The notes: generated from the letters alone by a model not told the origin. Shown: positions 32,769-41,154, counted from the stretch's first letter. The stretch: DNA of 64,000 nucleotides from an uncultured Lachnospiraceae bacterium (GCA_910587895.1 CAJUOE010000039.1:3106-67105), one strand, 5' to 3'. Program-made: numbers and translations.

Positions 32769-34442
32769 ATGGAAGGGAAAGTTAGAAAACCGGGAAAAAT
32801 GATGTATGTGTGGCTGCTGTTGTTGTTGTTGCTGACAGCGCTCTCTTTTGTGGCGTTTCGATGGATACTGCGTAAATCAGGGCATGAACAGAAGTCGTTT
32901 ACCGCTTTTATGGCGGTGCCGGGTGAAGAAAAGGCGAAGGATAACCGTATCTGCAATAAGATTGCAGAGCTTACGGGCGCCCGCGCAGAGATCGAATGGC
33001 TCGGTGGACAGACGCCGGAGGAAAAGATTGAGACCATGATTCAGAAAGGGGAGTATCCTGATTTTATCAATGGCGCGGACGCATCCAGTATGTTAATAGA
33101 AGCGGGGGCGCTGATACCATTGGAAGACTATCTGGAAGACTATCCGTATTTATATGATTATTTAACACCCAAACAATGGGAATCCATGCGCAAGGAAGAT
33201 GGGCATATTTATTATATTCCGCCGTTTGGGGTTGTGCAGGGACGCAATACCCAGACGATGCTCTCCGGTGAGGCATTCTGGATTCAGAAACGGGTGCTGG
33301 AATGGGCGGGATTTCCTGAGGTGAAAACACTGGATCAATATTTTGACCTGATGACATCTTACCTCAAAGAAAATCCGCAGTCCGACGGACAGGCGAATAT
33401 TGGATTTGAAATCTTATGCGATGACTGGCGGTATTTTTGCCTGGAAAATCCGGCAATGTTCCTTGCCGGTTATCCGAACGAGGGCTGTGCCATTGTGGAT
33501 GAAAAGACACAGAAGGCGGCGGTATATGATACGATTCCCGAGGCAAAACAGTATTACCGGAAATTATGTGAGATGTACAATCAGGGCGTCATTGACCCGG
33601 AGACATTTACCCTGTCTTACAGCCAGTATATTGACAAGCTTTCTGCGGGAAATGTACTTGGGTTTGTGGATCAATACTGGGAGATTATGGATGTGCAGAA
33701 CAGCCTCTATGCCAATGGCAGGGAGGACAGGACTTATGTTCCGCTTGCCATTACGGCCAATGAGGAGATTGAGGGTAAATATAATTGTACCGAAATCAGC
33801 CTGAATGTAGGAGCGGGGGTTGGGATTTCCGTAGATTGCAAGGATGTAGAGGGGGCGTTGCAGTTTCTCAATGACCTGCTGAAACCGGAGATTATGACGC
33901 TGCGCTACTGGGGCGAGGAAGGCGTTGATTATGAGGTTGATGAGCAGGGATTGTTTTATCGCACGGATGAGCAGAGAAACAACTGGGGAAATGGAGATTT
34001 CTTAAAAGAAAACACCTGTAGCTACACGTATTTTCCTGCATACGAAGGAATGTCCGCGGACGGCATCAACACGGTTCTTCCGTCGGAACAGCCCGCGGAA
34101 TATTATCAGAAACTCTCGGATTATGATAAGAAAGTTCTGGACGCCTATGGATTTCAGACATGGAAGGAGTTTTTGGGGGAAGAGACGGAGGGTAGTCCCT
34201 GGTTTCCGCTGTATTCCTGCGTTGCGGACTGGCCGGCAGACAGTGATTACGGGCAGGCAAGGGCTGATATGGAGCGGGTAAAACGTCTGTGGCTGCCGAA
34301 GGTCATCATGTCTTCGGAGGCAGAATTTGAAAAATCGTGGTCGGACTACATGGAAACCTATCAGAATGAGGTGAATGTGGACGCATATCTGGAACAACTG
34401 AACCTGGAAATCCAAAAGAGGGTGCAGGAGGCAGGGCAATAA
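32769..34442 (+). CDS. Membrane-tethered extracellular solute-binding protein
   Basis: Protein of 557 residues, family 1-type extracellular solute-binding protein (clostridial sugar-binder class). Residues 1-33 contain one hydrophobic segment (YVWLLLLLLLTALSFVAF) but no Cys lipobox, so the protein is anchored by an uncleaved helix rather than lipid. The body shows PDFINGADASSMLIEAGALIPLED, IYYIPPFG, WIQKRVLEWAGFPEVKTLDQ and a Trp/Tyr-rich C-terminal half. It begins 4 nt after the yesN-like stop. No ABC permease or ATPase gene accompanies it, so I infer a role as accessory ligand receptor for the YesM kinase rather than in transport. Confidence 0.85.
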   Translation: MEGKVRKPGKMMYVWLLLLLLLTALSFVAFRWILRKSGHEQKSFTAFMAVPGEEKAKDNRICNKIAELTGARAEIEWLGGQTPEEKIETMIQKGEYPDFINGADASSMLIEAGALIPLEDYLEDYPYLYDYLTPKQWESMRKEDGHIYYIPPFGVVQGRNTQTMLSGEAFWIQKRVLEWAGFPEVKTLDQYFDLMTSYLKENPQSDGQANIGFEILCDDWRYFCLENPAMFLAGYPNEGCAIVDEKTQKAAVYDTIPEAKQYYRKLCEMYNQGVIDPETFTLSYSQYIDKLSAGNVLGFVDQYWEIMDVQNSLYANGREDRTYVPLAITANEEIEGKYNCTEISLNVGAGVGISVDCKDVEGALQFLNDLLKPEIMTLRYWGEEGVDYEVDEQGLFYRTDEQRNNWGNGDFLKENTCSYTYFPAYEGMSADGINTVLPSEQPAEYYQKLSDYDKKVLDAYGFQTWKEFLGEETEGSPWFPLYSCVADWPADSDYGQARADMERVKRLWLPKVIMSSEAEFEKSWSDYMETYQNEVNVDAYLEQLNLEIQKRVQEAGQ

Positions 34443-34466
34443 TTATTTAATCATGGAAGGGAATAT

Positions 34467-35267
34467 ATGGTAGACAAAATAACATTTATGGAAACACTGC
34501 ATTCCGTGCAGGAAATTGTGAAGGCAAGTTCCAAGCCGCTGACGAAGGAAGAAATCGGCAGCTACTTTCAGGACATGGAGCTATCAAAAGAGCAACAGGA
34601 AATGGTATATCAGTTCCTGCTGACACCGTCAAAGGAGACGGCACAGACAGAAGGGAAACAAGGGTTTCAGGCAGAGTCGAAATCTCAGGAAAAGGCAAAA
34701 GATAAAGCAAAAAATCCGCATTTCCAGATGTATCTGCGGGAGATTGCCGCAGTGCCTTCCCTGACAGAAGAACAGCAGAATATATTGTATCAACGCTTAC
34801 TGGCAGGCGAGGAATCCGTCACGGAGGAAATATCAGGTCAATGGCTGAAAAAAATCATCCACATTGCAAAAGAGTACGCCACTGCAAATGTGTTTTTGGA
34901 GGATTTGGTGCAGGAGGGGAATATCAGCCTCCTGCTTGCAATGAAACAGCTGACAGGCAAAGGGGCAGAATATGGCATGGAAGGCGCAGGAAAGTTGGAT
35001 ACAGCGCAGCAGAAACGCCTGGAGAACCATCTGGAGGAACTTATACGGGAGGGGATGCAGCAGTACCGCCAGGATCTGGAAGGAGAGGCGGACAGTGAGA
35101 ATACCATTCTTGCCAAGGTGAGCCTGGTATATGAAGCGAGAAAAGCGCTGGCAAAGGAGAATGGGACGGATCCGACCGTCCAGGAGCTTTGCGCCTATAC
35201 AAGGATACCGCCGGAGGAGATAGCGGATATTTTAGCATTGCATGAGAAAGCGAGGGAACAACCATGA
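34467..35267 (+). CDS. Sigma-70-like protein lacking promoter-recognition regions
   Basis: Protein of 266 residues. After an unrelated helical N-terminus (1-85) it has a clear sigma region 1.2 (FQMYLREIAAVPSLTEEQQ), region 2.1-2.2 (IIHIAKEYATANVFLEDLVQ, then EGNISLLLAMKQL) and region 3 (EARKALAKENGTDPTVQELC, then IPPEEIADIL). Region 2.3-2.4, normally the Phe/Tyr/Trp-rich segment that melts and reads the -10 element, is replaced by Gly- and acidic-rich sequence, and the protein stops where region 4 (-35 recognition) should begin. It could still bind RNA polymerase core. Start has GGAAGGG upstream; 24 bp after the binding-protein gene and coupled to the next small gene. Confidence 0.75.
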   Translation: MVDKITFMETLHSVQEIVKASSKPLTKEEIGSYFQDMELSKEQQEMVYQFLLTPSKETAQTEGKQGFQAESKSQEKAKDKAKNPHFQMYLREIAAVPSLTEEQQNILYQRLLAGEESVTEEISGQWLKKIIHIAKEYATANVFLEDLVQEGNISLLLAMKQLTGKGAEYGMEGAGKLDTAQQKRLENHLEELIREGMQQYRQDLEGEADSENTILAKVSLVYEARKALAKENGTDPTVQELCAYTRIPPEEIADILALHEKAREQP

Positions 35268-35440
35268 ATTTAGGACCGATGGAATATACGGTGGCACGGA
35301 TTGACGGAGATTACGCATATCTGCGGCAGGTGGATCAGCCGCAGGAGGAAGAAAAATGTGTGGCAAGGGCATTGCTGCCCCCGGAGATAGCAGAGGGCAG
35401 CAAATTACATTATGAGATGATGGAATACTCATTGGCATGA
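35264..35440 (+). CDS. Small DUF3006-like protein
   Basis: Predicted 58-residue protein beginning MNLGPMEYTVARIDGDYAYL and ending LHYEMMEYSLA. The pattern (DRIEGDYA-like opening, LLPPEIAEGSKLHYEM close) fits DUF3006, a family of short beta-rich proteins of unknown function. Its ATG overlaps the TGA of the sigma-like gene (ATGA at 35264-35267), so translation is coupled. It is the last gene before the convergent dpaB. Short length limits confidence, but the family pattern and overlap support it being real. Confidence 0.65.
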   Translation: MNLGPMEYTVARIDGDYAYLRQVDQPQEEEKCVARALLPPEIAEGSKLHYEMMEYSLA

Positions 35441-35474
35441 GGAGTCCTGATGCCTTGTAGCGTGGCCGATAAAG

Positions 35475-36074
35475 TTAAATGGTATGAGGGCTTCGAATCA
35501 CCGGCTGAATCTGTTTTCCGTTCAGCGCGGCGTCAATCGTCTCCGGAAGGAGTTCTGTAAAAGCCGTCATGGAGTTTGGTTTTGCCTGGTAATCGTCCTG
35601 TCCGAAGGGGACGAAATAAATATTTTTCGTATTCAAAAGAATGCCGATATTTTTTAAATTCATCCCCAGGGCATCATTGGTGGACAGGGAAATAACCAGC
35701 GGGCGGTTGTTGCGCAGATGGGATTTTGCAGCCATCAGCACAGGCGTATCGGAAATTCCATTTGCCAGTTTGGAAAGCGTGTTTCCGGTACAGGGAGCTA
35801 TGACCAGAATATCCATCAAACCTTTGGGGCCAATCGGTTCCGCTGCAGGAATTGTGGTAATCGGCGCATGGCCGGTCAGAAGCTCTGCGCGCTCCAGAAA
35901 AGACGCGCTTGTGCCAAAGCGCGAGTCCAGGGAGGAAGCGTTTATCGAAAATACCGGGAGAAGTTTTGCGCCGGTCTGTTTTAAGTCTTCCAGTGTCCGG
36001 AATATTTTTTCATAGGTGCAAAAGGAGCCGGTAAAACCGATTCCAATAGATTTATCATGAAAATCATAAAGCAT
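35475..36074 (-). CDS. dpaB: Dipicolinate synthase subunit B
   Basis: Flavoprotein-like subunit of 199 residues (SpoVFB) needed with DpaA to oxidise dihydrodipicolinate to dipicolinic acid, the spore-core chelator of Ca2+, in the mother cell. Seen: SIGIGFTGSFCTYEKIFRTL, GFTGS flavin-type loop, ILVIAPCTGNTLSKLANGIS, and PLVISLSTNDALGMNLKNIG with YFVPFGQDDY. It begins inside the end of dpaA by 11 nt, indicating coupled translation. Unlike Bacillus, no asd-dapG-dapA follows. Convergent with the small DUF3006-like gene. Confidence 0.95.
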   Translation of the reverse strand: MLYDFHDKSIGIGFTGSFCTYEKIFRTLEDLKQTGAKLLPVFSINASSLDSRFGTSASFLERAELLTGHAPITTIPAAEPIGPKGLMDILVIAPCTGNTLSKLANGISDTPVLMAAKSHLRNNRPLVISLSTNDALGMNLKNIGILLNTKNIYFVPFGQDDYQAKPNSMTAFTELLPETIDAALNGKQIQPVIRSPHTI

Positions 36075-36936
36075 GTTCAGCCATCCTTTCTATCGTCCTG
36101 CCAATCATTTCACCGGCAGTAACAGGAGAGAAACGTCCGGGAATGCCCGGGAGCCTAAAATGAGGCAGCAGGCATTGCTCTGTAATATCCGCCGGAAAAC
36201 CAAAGGGGGAAGAGGCAATGTCGAATATATGGCAGGAACTGTGCAATTGCGCTAACTGTGCGGTGTCCAGGATGGGAGCCGGTACGGTATTGATTACGAG
36301 CCGGCATTCTGGCAGTATATGGGGAAAATCGTCGGCGCAGATGGGAGAGAGCCCCTGTTGCCTTGCATTTTCCTGTTTTTTCATGTCCTGCTCAACCAGA
36401 TAAATATTTCCACACATTGGGAGGAACAGTTTGCTGATTGCCGCTCCGCAGAATCCGTATCCCAAAAGCAGGATGTTTACGGAGGAAAGGGCAAACGGCG
36501 TACAGCGGATAACCTCTGCCAGAACCCCTTCAGCGGTAAGCGCGGCATTTTGATTCTGGAAAAAAGCATCATTGCCAAAATCCAGAATTTCACAACCGCT
36601 ATTTACCAGTATTTTGCGATATTCTTCAGGCAGGTTACAGACTGCCAATCTATGATTTGAAGTGAGTAAGTCCCACAGGTCATCCAGAGGACAGGGCATG
36701 GCATTCGTCTCTGCCTGATACAGGTTCTTTTTGTCACGCGTCAATGGTGTAGGCGCAAGGATCATACGGCAATGTTCCAGGGCGTCTGTCAGGGAATCCG
36801 CCTGTATAATTCCGGATTTATATGGGAAATCCGGCGTACGGCAGCACGTGACATTCCAGCCAAGAGAATGCAGGTATTGTGCAGCATAACATTGTCTCAT
36901 GTCTCCACCGAGTATGGTGATATTTGGCATCTCCAT
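36064..36936 (-). CDS. dpaA: Dipicolinate synthase subunit A
   Basis: NAD(P)-binding subunit of 290 residues (SpoVFA). The N-terminus ITILGGDMRQCYAAQYLHSLGW is the family signature. A second Rossmann motif, ILLLGYGFCGAAISKLFLP, lies near residue 155, and DIASSPFGFP closes the fold, as in SpoVF proteins. With DpaB it makes dipicolinic acid during late sporulation. GAGGAAACTT precedes the ATG on the minus strand, and a sigma-K-like promoter lies 30 bp upstream. Presence of dpaAB is direct evidence that this lineage makes, or recently made, endospores. Confidence 0.95.
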   Translation of the reverse strand: MEMPNITILGGDMRQCYAAQYLHSLGWNVTCCRTPDFPYKSGIIQADSLTDALEHCRMILAPTPLTRDKKNLYQAETNAMPCPLDDLWDLLTSNHRLAVCNLPEEYRKILVNSGCEILDFGNDAFFQNQNAALTAEGVLAEVIRCTPFALSSVNILLLGYGFCGAAISKLFLPMCGNIYLVEQDMKKQENARQQGLSPICADDFPHILPECRLVINTVPAPILDTAQLAQLHSSCHIFDIASSPFGFPADITEQCLLPHFRLPGIPGRFSPVTAGEMIGRTIERMAEHAL

Positions 36937-36965
36937 AAGTTTCCTCGAAAAGAAATAATCCCTAC

Positions 36966-36997
36966 AGTATATGTAAAAGAAAGAAAAGTGTGTTTGT
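36966..36997 (-). promoter_or_regulatory. Candidate sigma-K promoter of dpaAB
   Basis: On the minus strand: -35 AC (36996-36997), 17 bp, then CATATACTG (consensus CATANNNTA, last base off) around 36966-36973. The predicted start would leave a leader of about 22 nt with the GAGG ribosome site. Bacillus spoVF is sigma-K dependent, so the match is plausible, but the short -35 makes it weak evidence. Confidence 0.35.
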
Positions 36998-37141
36998 ACG
37001 CAGCTTGGGAAACAGCCGGTCGTTGTCTGATTTTATGCGGCCATGCAGTTTAGACAAATTTAAGACTTTTTTAGAAATTTTCCATAGGAATTCAGAGAAG
37101 AAGTTGATATAATATGACCTGAGGAGGCTGGAAGAGCAATT

Positions 37142-38632
37142 ATGAAACTGAGAACCAGATTGATTATCTCGTTTTTTATCATTATATTGGTGCCGGTGCT
37201 GCTTGCCGGAGCTACTATGTGGGGATTTGGCAAATACCAGATGCGGGCGATGCGACAGATTTATGATACGGATGGAAATGCATACGACTATTTTGTTAAT
37301 TCTTTTGAGGCACTCAGCCATTTTACCAAATCCACATACGAAAATTTGCAGAAAGTGGCGAAGGAAACGCCGGAGAAATTCGAACAACAGGAATATCTGA
37401 ATCAGGTGAATGCCGAACTTGAAAAGAGATATTCTTATCTAATTGTAAGGCGCGGAGAAGAGCTGATTTACGAGGGGAACAAAACTGCCAATCAGGAACT
37501 CAGGGAAAATCTTCCGGAATATGACAGCGATGTGCTGCAGAGTGCGGGTTCCGGATTTTATCTGGAGGGAGAGGAGCAGGCGCTAATCAAGCAGATTGAC
37601 GTTGCGTTTGCGGACGGCAGCCGGGGAAGCGTTTTCATTATCACTTCTCTGGAACAGCTTTTGCCGGACGTTAAGGGCGTGCTGGTTGATTTGATGATTT
37701 CCGTGCTGTTGATTTTGATATTTACGGCGGGGATGCTGACGGTGTGGATTTATCAGGGAATTATCAATCCGATTCACAAGCTGCAGGTGGCGGCGCAGAA
37801 TATCAAAGCCGGGAATCTGGATTTTACCGTGGAGGCGGAAGGCAAAGACGAAATCGGGGAATTGTGCCGTAATTTTGAGGAAATGCGTTTTCGCCTGAAA
37901 GAGTCTGAGGAGGAAAAACTGGAGGGAGAGCGTGAGAACCGTGTGCTCATCAGTAATATTTCCCATGATTTAAAAACACCGATTACCGCCATCAAGGGAT
38001 ATGTGGAAGGAATTATGGACGGCGTGGCAGATACACCGGAGAAACAGGACAAATATATCCGCACCATTTACAATAAGGCAAATGAGATGGATACGCTGAT
38101 CAATGAACTGACGCTGTATTCCAAGATTGACACCAACCGCATTCCCTATAATTTCAGCCGTATCAATGTGGCGGATTATTTTGAGGATTGCGTGGAGGAA
38201 GTCGGCCTGGATCTGGAGGCGAAAAATATCCGCCTGAATTATATAGACTATGCGGATAAGGACGTGTTGATCATCGCGGATCCGGAGCAGCTGCGGCGCG
38301 TGATTAACAATATCATCAGCAATTCCATAAAATATCTGGACAAGGAGCAAGGCTTTATCAACATTCGTATCCGTGATGTAGGTGATTTTATACAGATGGA
38401 ATTTGAGGATAATGGCAAGGGGATTCCCGCCAAAGACCTGCCGCATATTTTTGACCGCTTTTACAGGGCGGACGCATCCAGAAATTCTTCTACCGGAGGC
38501 AGCGGCATCGGTTTGTCTATCGTGAAGAAGATCATAGAAGACCATGGAGGGAAGATTTGGGCAAATAGCAAAGAGGGGACAGGCACTATCATGTATTTTG
38601 TCATTCGAAAATATCAGGAGGTAGTAAGTTGA
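37142..38632 (+). CDS. HAMP-domain sensor histidine kinase
   Basis: Membrane kinase of 496 residues. Membrane segments at about 7-27 and 183-207 flank a roughly 155-residue extracellular sensor region with no recognised fold. HAMP follows (YQGIINPIHKLQVAAQNIK), then HisKA with NISHDLKTPITAIKGYVEG (His near 274) and a HATPase domain with N-box VINNIISNSIKYLD, FEDNGKGIPAKDLPHIFDRF and GGSGIGLSIVKKI. The last TGA overlaps the TTG start of the response regulator. The pair resembles clostridial envelope-stress or antibiotic-response systems, but no target gene is adjacent. Confidence 0.95.
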   Translation: MKLRTRLIISFFIIILVPVLLAGATMWGFGKYQMRAMRQIYDTDGNAYDYFVNSFEALSHFTKSTYENLQKVAKETPEKFEQQEYLNQVNAELEKRYSYLIVRRGEELIYEGNKTANQELRENLPEYDSDVLQSAGSGFYLEGEEQALIKQIDVAFADGSRGSVFIITSLEQLLPDVKGVLVDLMISVLLILIFTAGMLTVWIYQGIINPIHKLQVAAQNIKAGNLDFTVEAEGKDEIGELCRNFEEMRFRLKESEEEKLEGERENRVLISNISHDLKTPITAIKGYVEGIMDGVADTPEKQDKYIRTIYNKANEMDTLINELTLYSKIDTNRIPYNFSRINVADYFEDCVEEVGLDLEAKNIRLNYIDYADKDVLIIADPEQLRRVINNIISNSIKYLDKEQGFINIRIRDVGDFIQMEFEDNGKGIPAKDLPHIFDRFYRADASRNSSTGGSGIGLSIVKKIIEDHGGKIWANSKEGTGTIMYFVIRKYQEVVS

Positions 38633-39318
38633 GTAAAATATTGATTGTGGAAGATGAAGTGGCGATTGCCGATCTGGAGAAGGATTATCTGGAACTAAGC
38701 GGTTTTGAGGTGGAAATTGAAAATGACGGAGAACGCGGCCTTGCGCGTGCGCTCAGTGAAGAGTTTGATATGTTTCTTCTGGATTTGATGCTGCCCGGTG
38801 TAGACGGATTCGAAATCTGCAAGAAAATCCGTGAGAATAAGAACACGCCCATATTGATGGTGTCGGCGAAAAAGGACGATATTGACAAAATTCGCGGTCT
38901 GGGGCTGGGGGCGGATGATTACATTACGAAACCGTTTTCTCCGAGCGAGCTGGTAGCAAGGGTCAAGGCGCATCTCTCGAGATATGAGAGGCTGATTAAC
39001 AGCAATGTCCAGGAAAATGACATGATAGAAATCCGCGGTCTGAAGATTGACAAAACCGCCAGAAGAGTGTGGGTCAACGAGGAGGAGAAACAGTTCACCA
39101 CCAAGGAATTTGACCTTTTGTCGTTCCTTGCACAGAATCCCAACCGCGTGTTCAGTAAAGAGGAGCTGTTCAGTAAGATTTGGGATTTGGAATCCGTGGG
39201 CGACATTGCCACGGTCACTGTCCATATCAAGAAAATCCGCGAGAAAGTAGAAATCAATACGGCGAAGCCCCAGTACATTGAGACCATTTGGGGCGTTGGG
39301 TACCGATTCAAAGTTTGA
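38629..39318 (+). CDS. OmpR/PhoB-family response regulator
   Basis: Regulator of 229 residues. Receiver (1-120): ILIVEDEVAIADL, phospho-acceptor in MFLLDLMLPGVDGFE, Lys in YITKPFSPSEL. The C-terminal winged helix (about 130-227) has KQFTTKEFDLLSFLAQNPNR, VFSKEELFSKIWDLE and VHIKKIREKVE plus the terminal WGVGYRFKV strand. Start is TTG at 38629, preceded by AGGAGG seven nt upstream and overlapping the kinase stop. Partner of the upstream HAMP kinase. Confidence 0.96.
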   Translation: MSKILIVEDEVAIADLEKDYLELSGFEVEIENDGERGLARALSEEFDMFLLDLMLPGVDGFEICKKIRENKNTPILMVSAKKDDIDKIRGLGLGADDYITKPFSPSELVARVKAHLSRYERLINSNVQENDMIEIRGLKIDKTARRVWVNEEEKQFTTKEFDLLSFLAQNPNRVFSKEELFSKIWDLESVGDIATVTVHIKKIREKVEINTAKPQYIETIWGVGYRFKV

Positions 39319-39322
39319 AAAG

Positions 39323-40063
39323 ATGAATAGTAAATTGGAAATTATTTATGAGGATGACGCCCTCATCGTCTGCCATAAGCTGCCCGGCATTCCGGTGCAG
39401 ACAGCAAATGCTAGGACGCCGGACATGGTGAGCCTTCTGCGCAATTATCTGGCAGCCAAAGGTGAGGAGAATACGCAGGTATTTGTGATACACCGCCTTG
39501 ACCAGCCTGTGGAGGGCGTCATTGTATTTGCGAGGAACAAGCAGGCGGCGGCAGAGTTGAGCCGCCAGTCCAGAGAAAGAAATATGAATAAATCGTATCT
39601 TGCGCTGGTGGAAGGTGTATTTGATGAGCCATCGGGCGTATTGGACGATTACCTTTTGCATGACCGAAAGGCAAATATGTCACGTGTAGTTCCAGCGGGT
39701 ACGCGTGGCTCCAAACGTGCGATACTCAGATACGAAGTGGAGAAAGTGCATAAAATACAGGAAACGGATCATGCCAGCCAGCAGGAGTGCCATTCTGAAA
39801 TCCCTGTTGCGGAAAATGGCGCTGTCAGCCTTGTGCGGGTGCAGCTGGAGACTGGACGCCATCATCAGATTCGTGTACAGATGGCAAATGCGGATCATCC
39901 GCTCATCGGGGATAAGAAATATAATCCAGGCTGCACAGCGGGTTATCTTCCAGTGGGGCTTTGCGCAGAGAGGATTGCTTTTATACATCCAGTTACCGGG
40001 AAGAATATGGAATTTGCGGTGGAGCCGAAAGGTAAGATTTTTGAACATTATTTTACAGATTAA
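39323..40063 (+). CDS. RluA-family pseudouridine synthase
   Basis: Protein of 246 residues that isomerises uridine to pseudouridine in rRNA or tRNA. Seen: IIYEDDALIVCHKLPGIPVQ (motif I), catalytic Asp in FVIHRLDQPVEGVIVFA, KSYLALVEG, LLHDRKANMSRVV, and the binding strand VQLETGRHHQIRVQMANADHP with GDKKY. No S4 domain, so it resembles the short RluA/RsuA-like clostridial members; the exact target is unknown. The ATG at 39323 lies 4 nt after the response-regulator stop, with only a weak ribosome site, suggesting re-initiation from the same mRNA. Confidence 0.9.
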   Translation: MNSKLEIIYEDDALIVCHKLPGIPVQTANARTPDMVSLLRNYLAAKGEENTQVFVIHRLDQPVEGVIVFARNKQAAAELSRQSRERNMNKSYLALVEGVFDEPSGVLDDYLLHDRKANMSRVVPAGTRGSKRAILRYEVEKVHKIQETDHASQQECHSEIPVAENGAVSLVRVQLETGRHHQIRVQMANADHPLIGDKKYNPGCTAGYLPVGLCAERIAFIHPVTGKNMEFAVEPKGKIFEHYFTD

Positions 40064-40065
40064 TA

Positions 40066-40228
40066 CATATGACACGCCGTTTCATTGTGATTATGGGAAA
40101 AATATCGAACTGGGAAGAAACTGGAACAACTTTCCATCGTGATTGGTGCAGGGAGCGTTGTGATCCATTTGATATCTGCAAATTGCGTTGCAGTAGGTAA
40201 TCCCTGTAAAGTTATCCGGCGTTTTTGA
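40066..40228 (+). pseudogene. Remnant of a maltose/galactoside O-acetyltransferase
   Basis: Two pieces of a hexapeptide acetyltransferase in different frames. 40066-40139 encodes TPFHCDYGKNIELGRN (the family's FxCDYGxNIxIG motif). From 40139, in another frame, comes VIGAGSVV... then NCVAVGNPCKVIRRF and a stop at 40226, matching the C-terminal end (VIGAGSVVTKDIP..VAVGNPCKVIR). The roughly 90 residues expected between are missing, so this is an internal deletion with frameshift. No function is expected. Confidence 0.8.
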
Positions 40229-40264
40229 AATATAAAATCTTTAGTGGGAAGGAAGGTGCTGTAT

Positions 40265-40477
40265 ATGAGTAACAGAGAAAGGATAGTTGAATTATTGGAT
40301 GTTATACCAGATTATAAAATCGGCTATGTGTTAGCGTACGTTCAGGGGGTGGCAGCTGATGAGGAGGCAGACGATATTTTTTGCCAAAAAATGGTAGAAA
40401 ATTATGAGAATGCACCAGATGAAGACAAGGAAGACATACCGTTTGAGGAATGTTTAAAAGAATGGGGGCTTGATTGA
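40265..40477 (+). CDS. Antitoxin of a RelBE/ParDE-like pair
   Basis: Acidic protein of 70 residues (MSNRERIVELLDVIPDYKIG...). The N-terminal third looks like a short helix-rich DNA-binding or dimerisation segment found in clostridial antitoxins ('ERIIELLDxIPxYKxxYVLAY'). The acidic tail (DEDKEDIPFEECLKEWGLD) would wrap the toxin. The stop TGA overlaps the toxin ATG (TGATG at 40475-40479), the usual coupling in these modules. GGAAGGTG precedes the ATG. Assignment rests on size, charge and the toxin neighbour. Confidence 0.8.
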   Translation: MSNRERIVELLDVIPDYKIGYVLAYVQGVAADEEADDIFCQKMVENYENAPDEDKEDIPFEECLKEWGLD

Positions 40478-40728
40478 TGTACCAAATTATCATCAAAAAG
40501 AAGGCTAAAAAATTTATTGACAGGCTGCCCATAAATGAAAAAAAACGTGTTGTATCTGCAATAGAGCGACTTCCAAATGGAGAGGACATAAAAAAATTAA
40601 GGGGACATGAAAATTTGTTGAGATTGCGTGTGGGTAATTATCGTATTGTTTATACTATAGATAATGGAAAGCTAATTGTATATGTTATTGATATAGATAA
40701 TCGTGGAGAAATATATAAACGGTATTAA
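40477..40728 (+). CDS. RelE/ParE family toxin
   Basis: Basic protein of 83 residues: YQIIIKKKAKKFIDRLP at the start, LPNGEDIKKLRGHENLLRLR, VGNYRIVYTIDNGKLIVYVI and RGEIYKRY at the end. This is the RelE/ParE superfamily fold; RelE members cleave mRNA on the ribosome and ParE members poison gyrase. The Arg/Tyr/Lys-rich C-terminus and VGNYRIVY strand favour a RelE-type ribonuclease. Translation is coupled to the antitoxin. The pair sits between pseudogenes, as accessory modules often do. Confidence 0.88.
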   Translation: MYQIIIKKKAKKFIDRLPINEKKRVVSAIERLPNGEDIKKLRGHENLLRLRVGNYRIVYTIDNGKLIVYVIDIDNRGEIYKRY

Positions 40729-40745
40729 TCGGGAGGAAACAGGAA

Positions 40746-40896
40746 ATGTATATTGCAGATAAGTATTGGAATAACTATATTGGCGACACAGACGACAGCT
40801 TATGACGTAAGTCAAATGTGTCCGGAGGAAGATTTGCAGGAGATGGCAGAAATCTGTGAAAGCTTAAGGAAAGAACTGTATGGAGAAAGTGAATGA
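40746..40896 (+). pseudogene. Frameshifted and deleted remnant of an unknown protein
   Basis: A ribosome site (GGGAGGAAACAGG) and ATG at 40746 begin MYIADKYWNNYIGDTDDSL, which stops at 40805. In another frame, 40801-40896 reads YDVSQMCPEEDLQEMAEICE then SLRKELYGESE and a stop. The two fit as the N- and C-terminal ends of one gene whose middle has been lost; that joining is inference. I do not recognise the family with certainty. Confidence 0.6.
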
Positions 40897-40905
40897 AATT
40901 CTGTT

Positions 40906-41121
40906 CTATCGTCGGGCATAAACTAAATCTACCATCCCATTATAGGTGCGTGTTTTTAGCAATTTCAATTTAATTTCCTGTCTGCCGTGTCCCCAAAGGC
41001 GAATGCCGGAACCTAAGAGAACTGGAACCACAGTAATGTAATAGCAATCTATGATATCTCTGTTTACGAACTGCTGGACGACATTAGCACCGCCGCAAAT
41101 CCAGATATTTTCCGCATATTT
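40906..41121 (-). pseudogene. C-terminal remnant of a dihydrofolate reductase-family (RibD C-domain) protein
   Basis: Minus-strand reading gives KYAENIWICGGANVVQQF, IDCYYITVVPVLLGSGIRLW and a stop at 40906. The GGxxxxxQF and E/IxPVLLGxGxxLF patterns are the C-terminal half of RibD-like dihydrofolate reductases. There is an in-frame stop immediately before the fragment at 41122-41124, and the NADPH-binding N-terminal half is absent. Confidence 0.8.
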
Positions 41122-41154
41122 TCAGTCCCCTCAAATTTCTGAAAGCCAGTAAAA

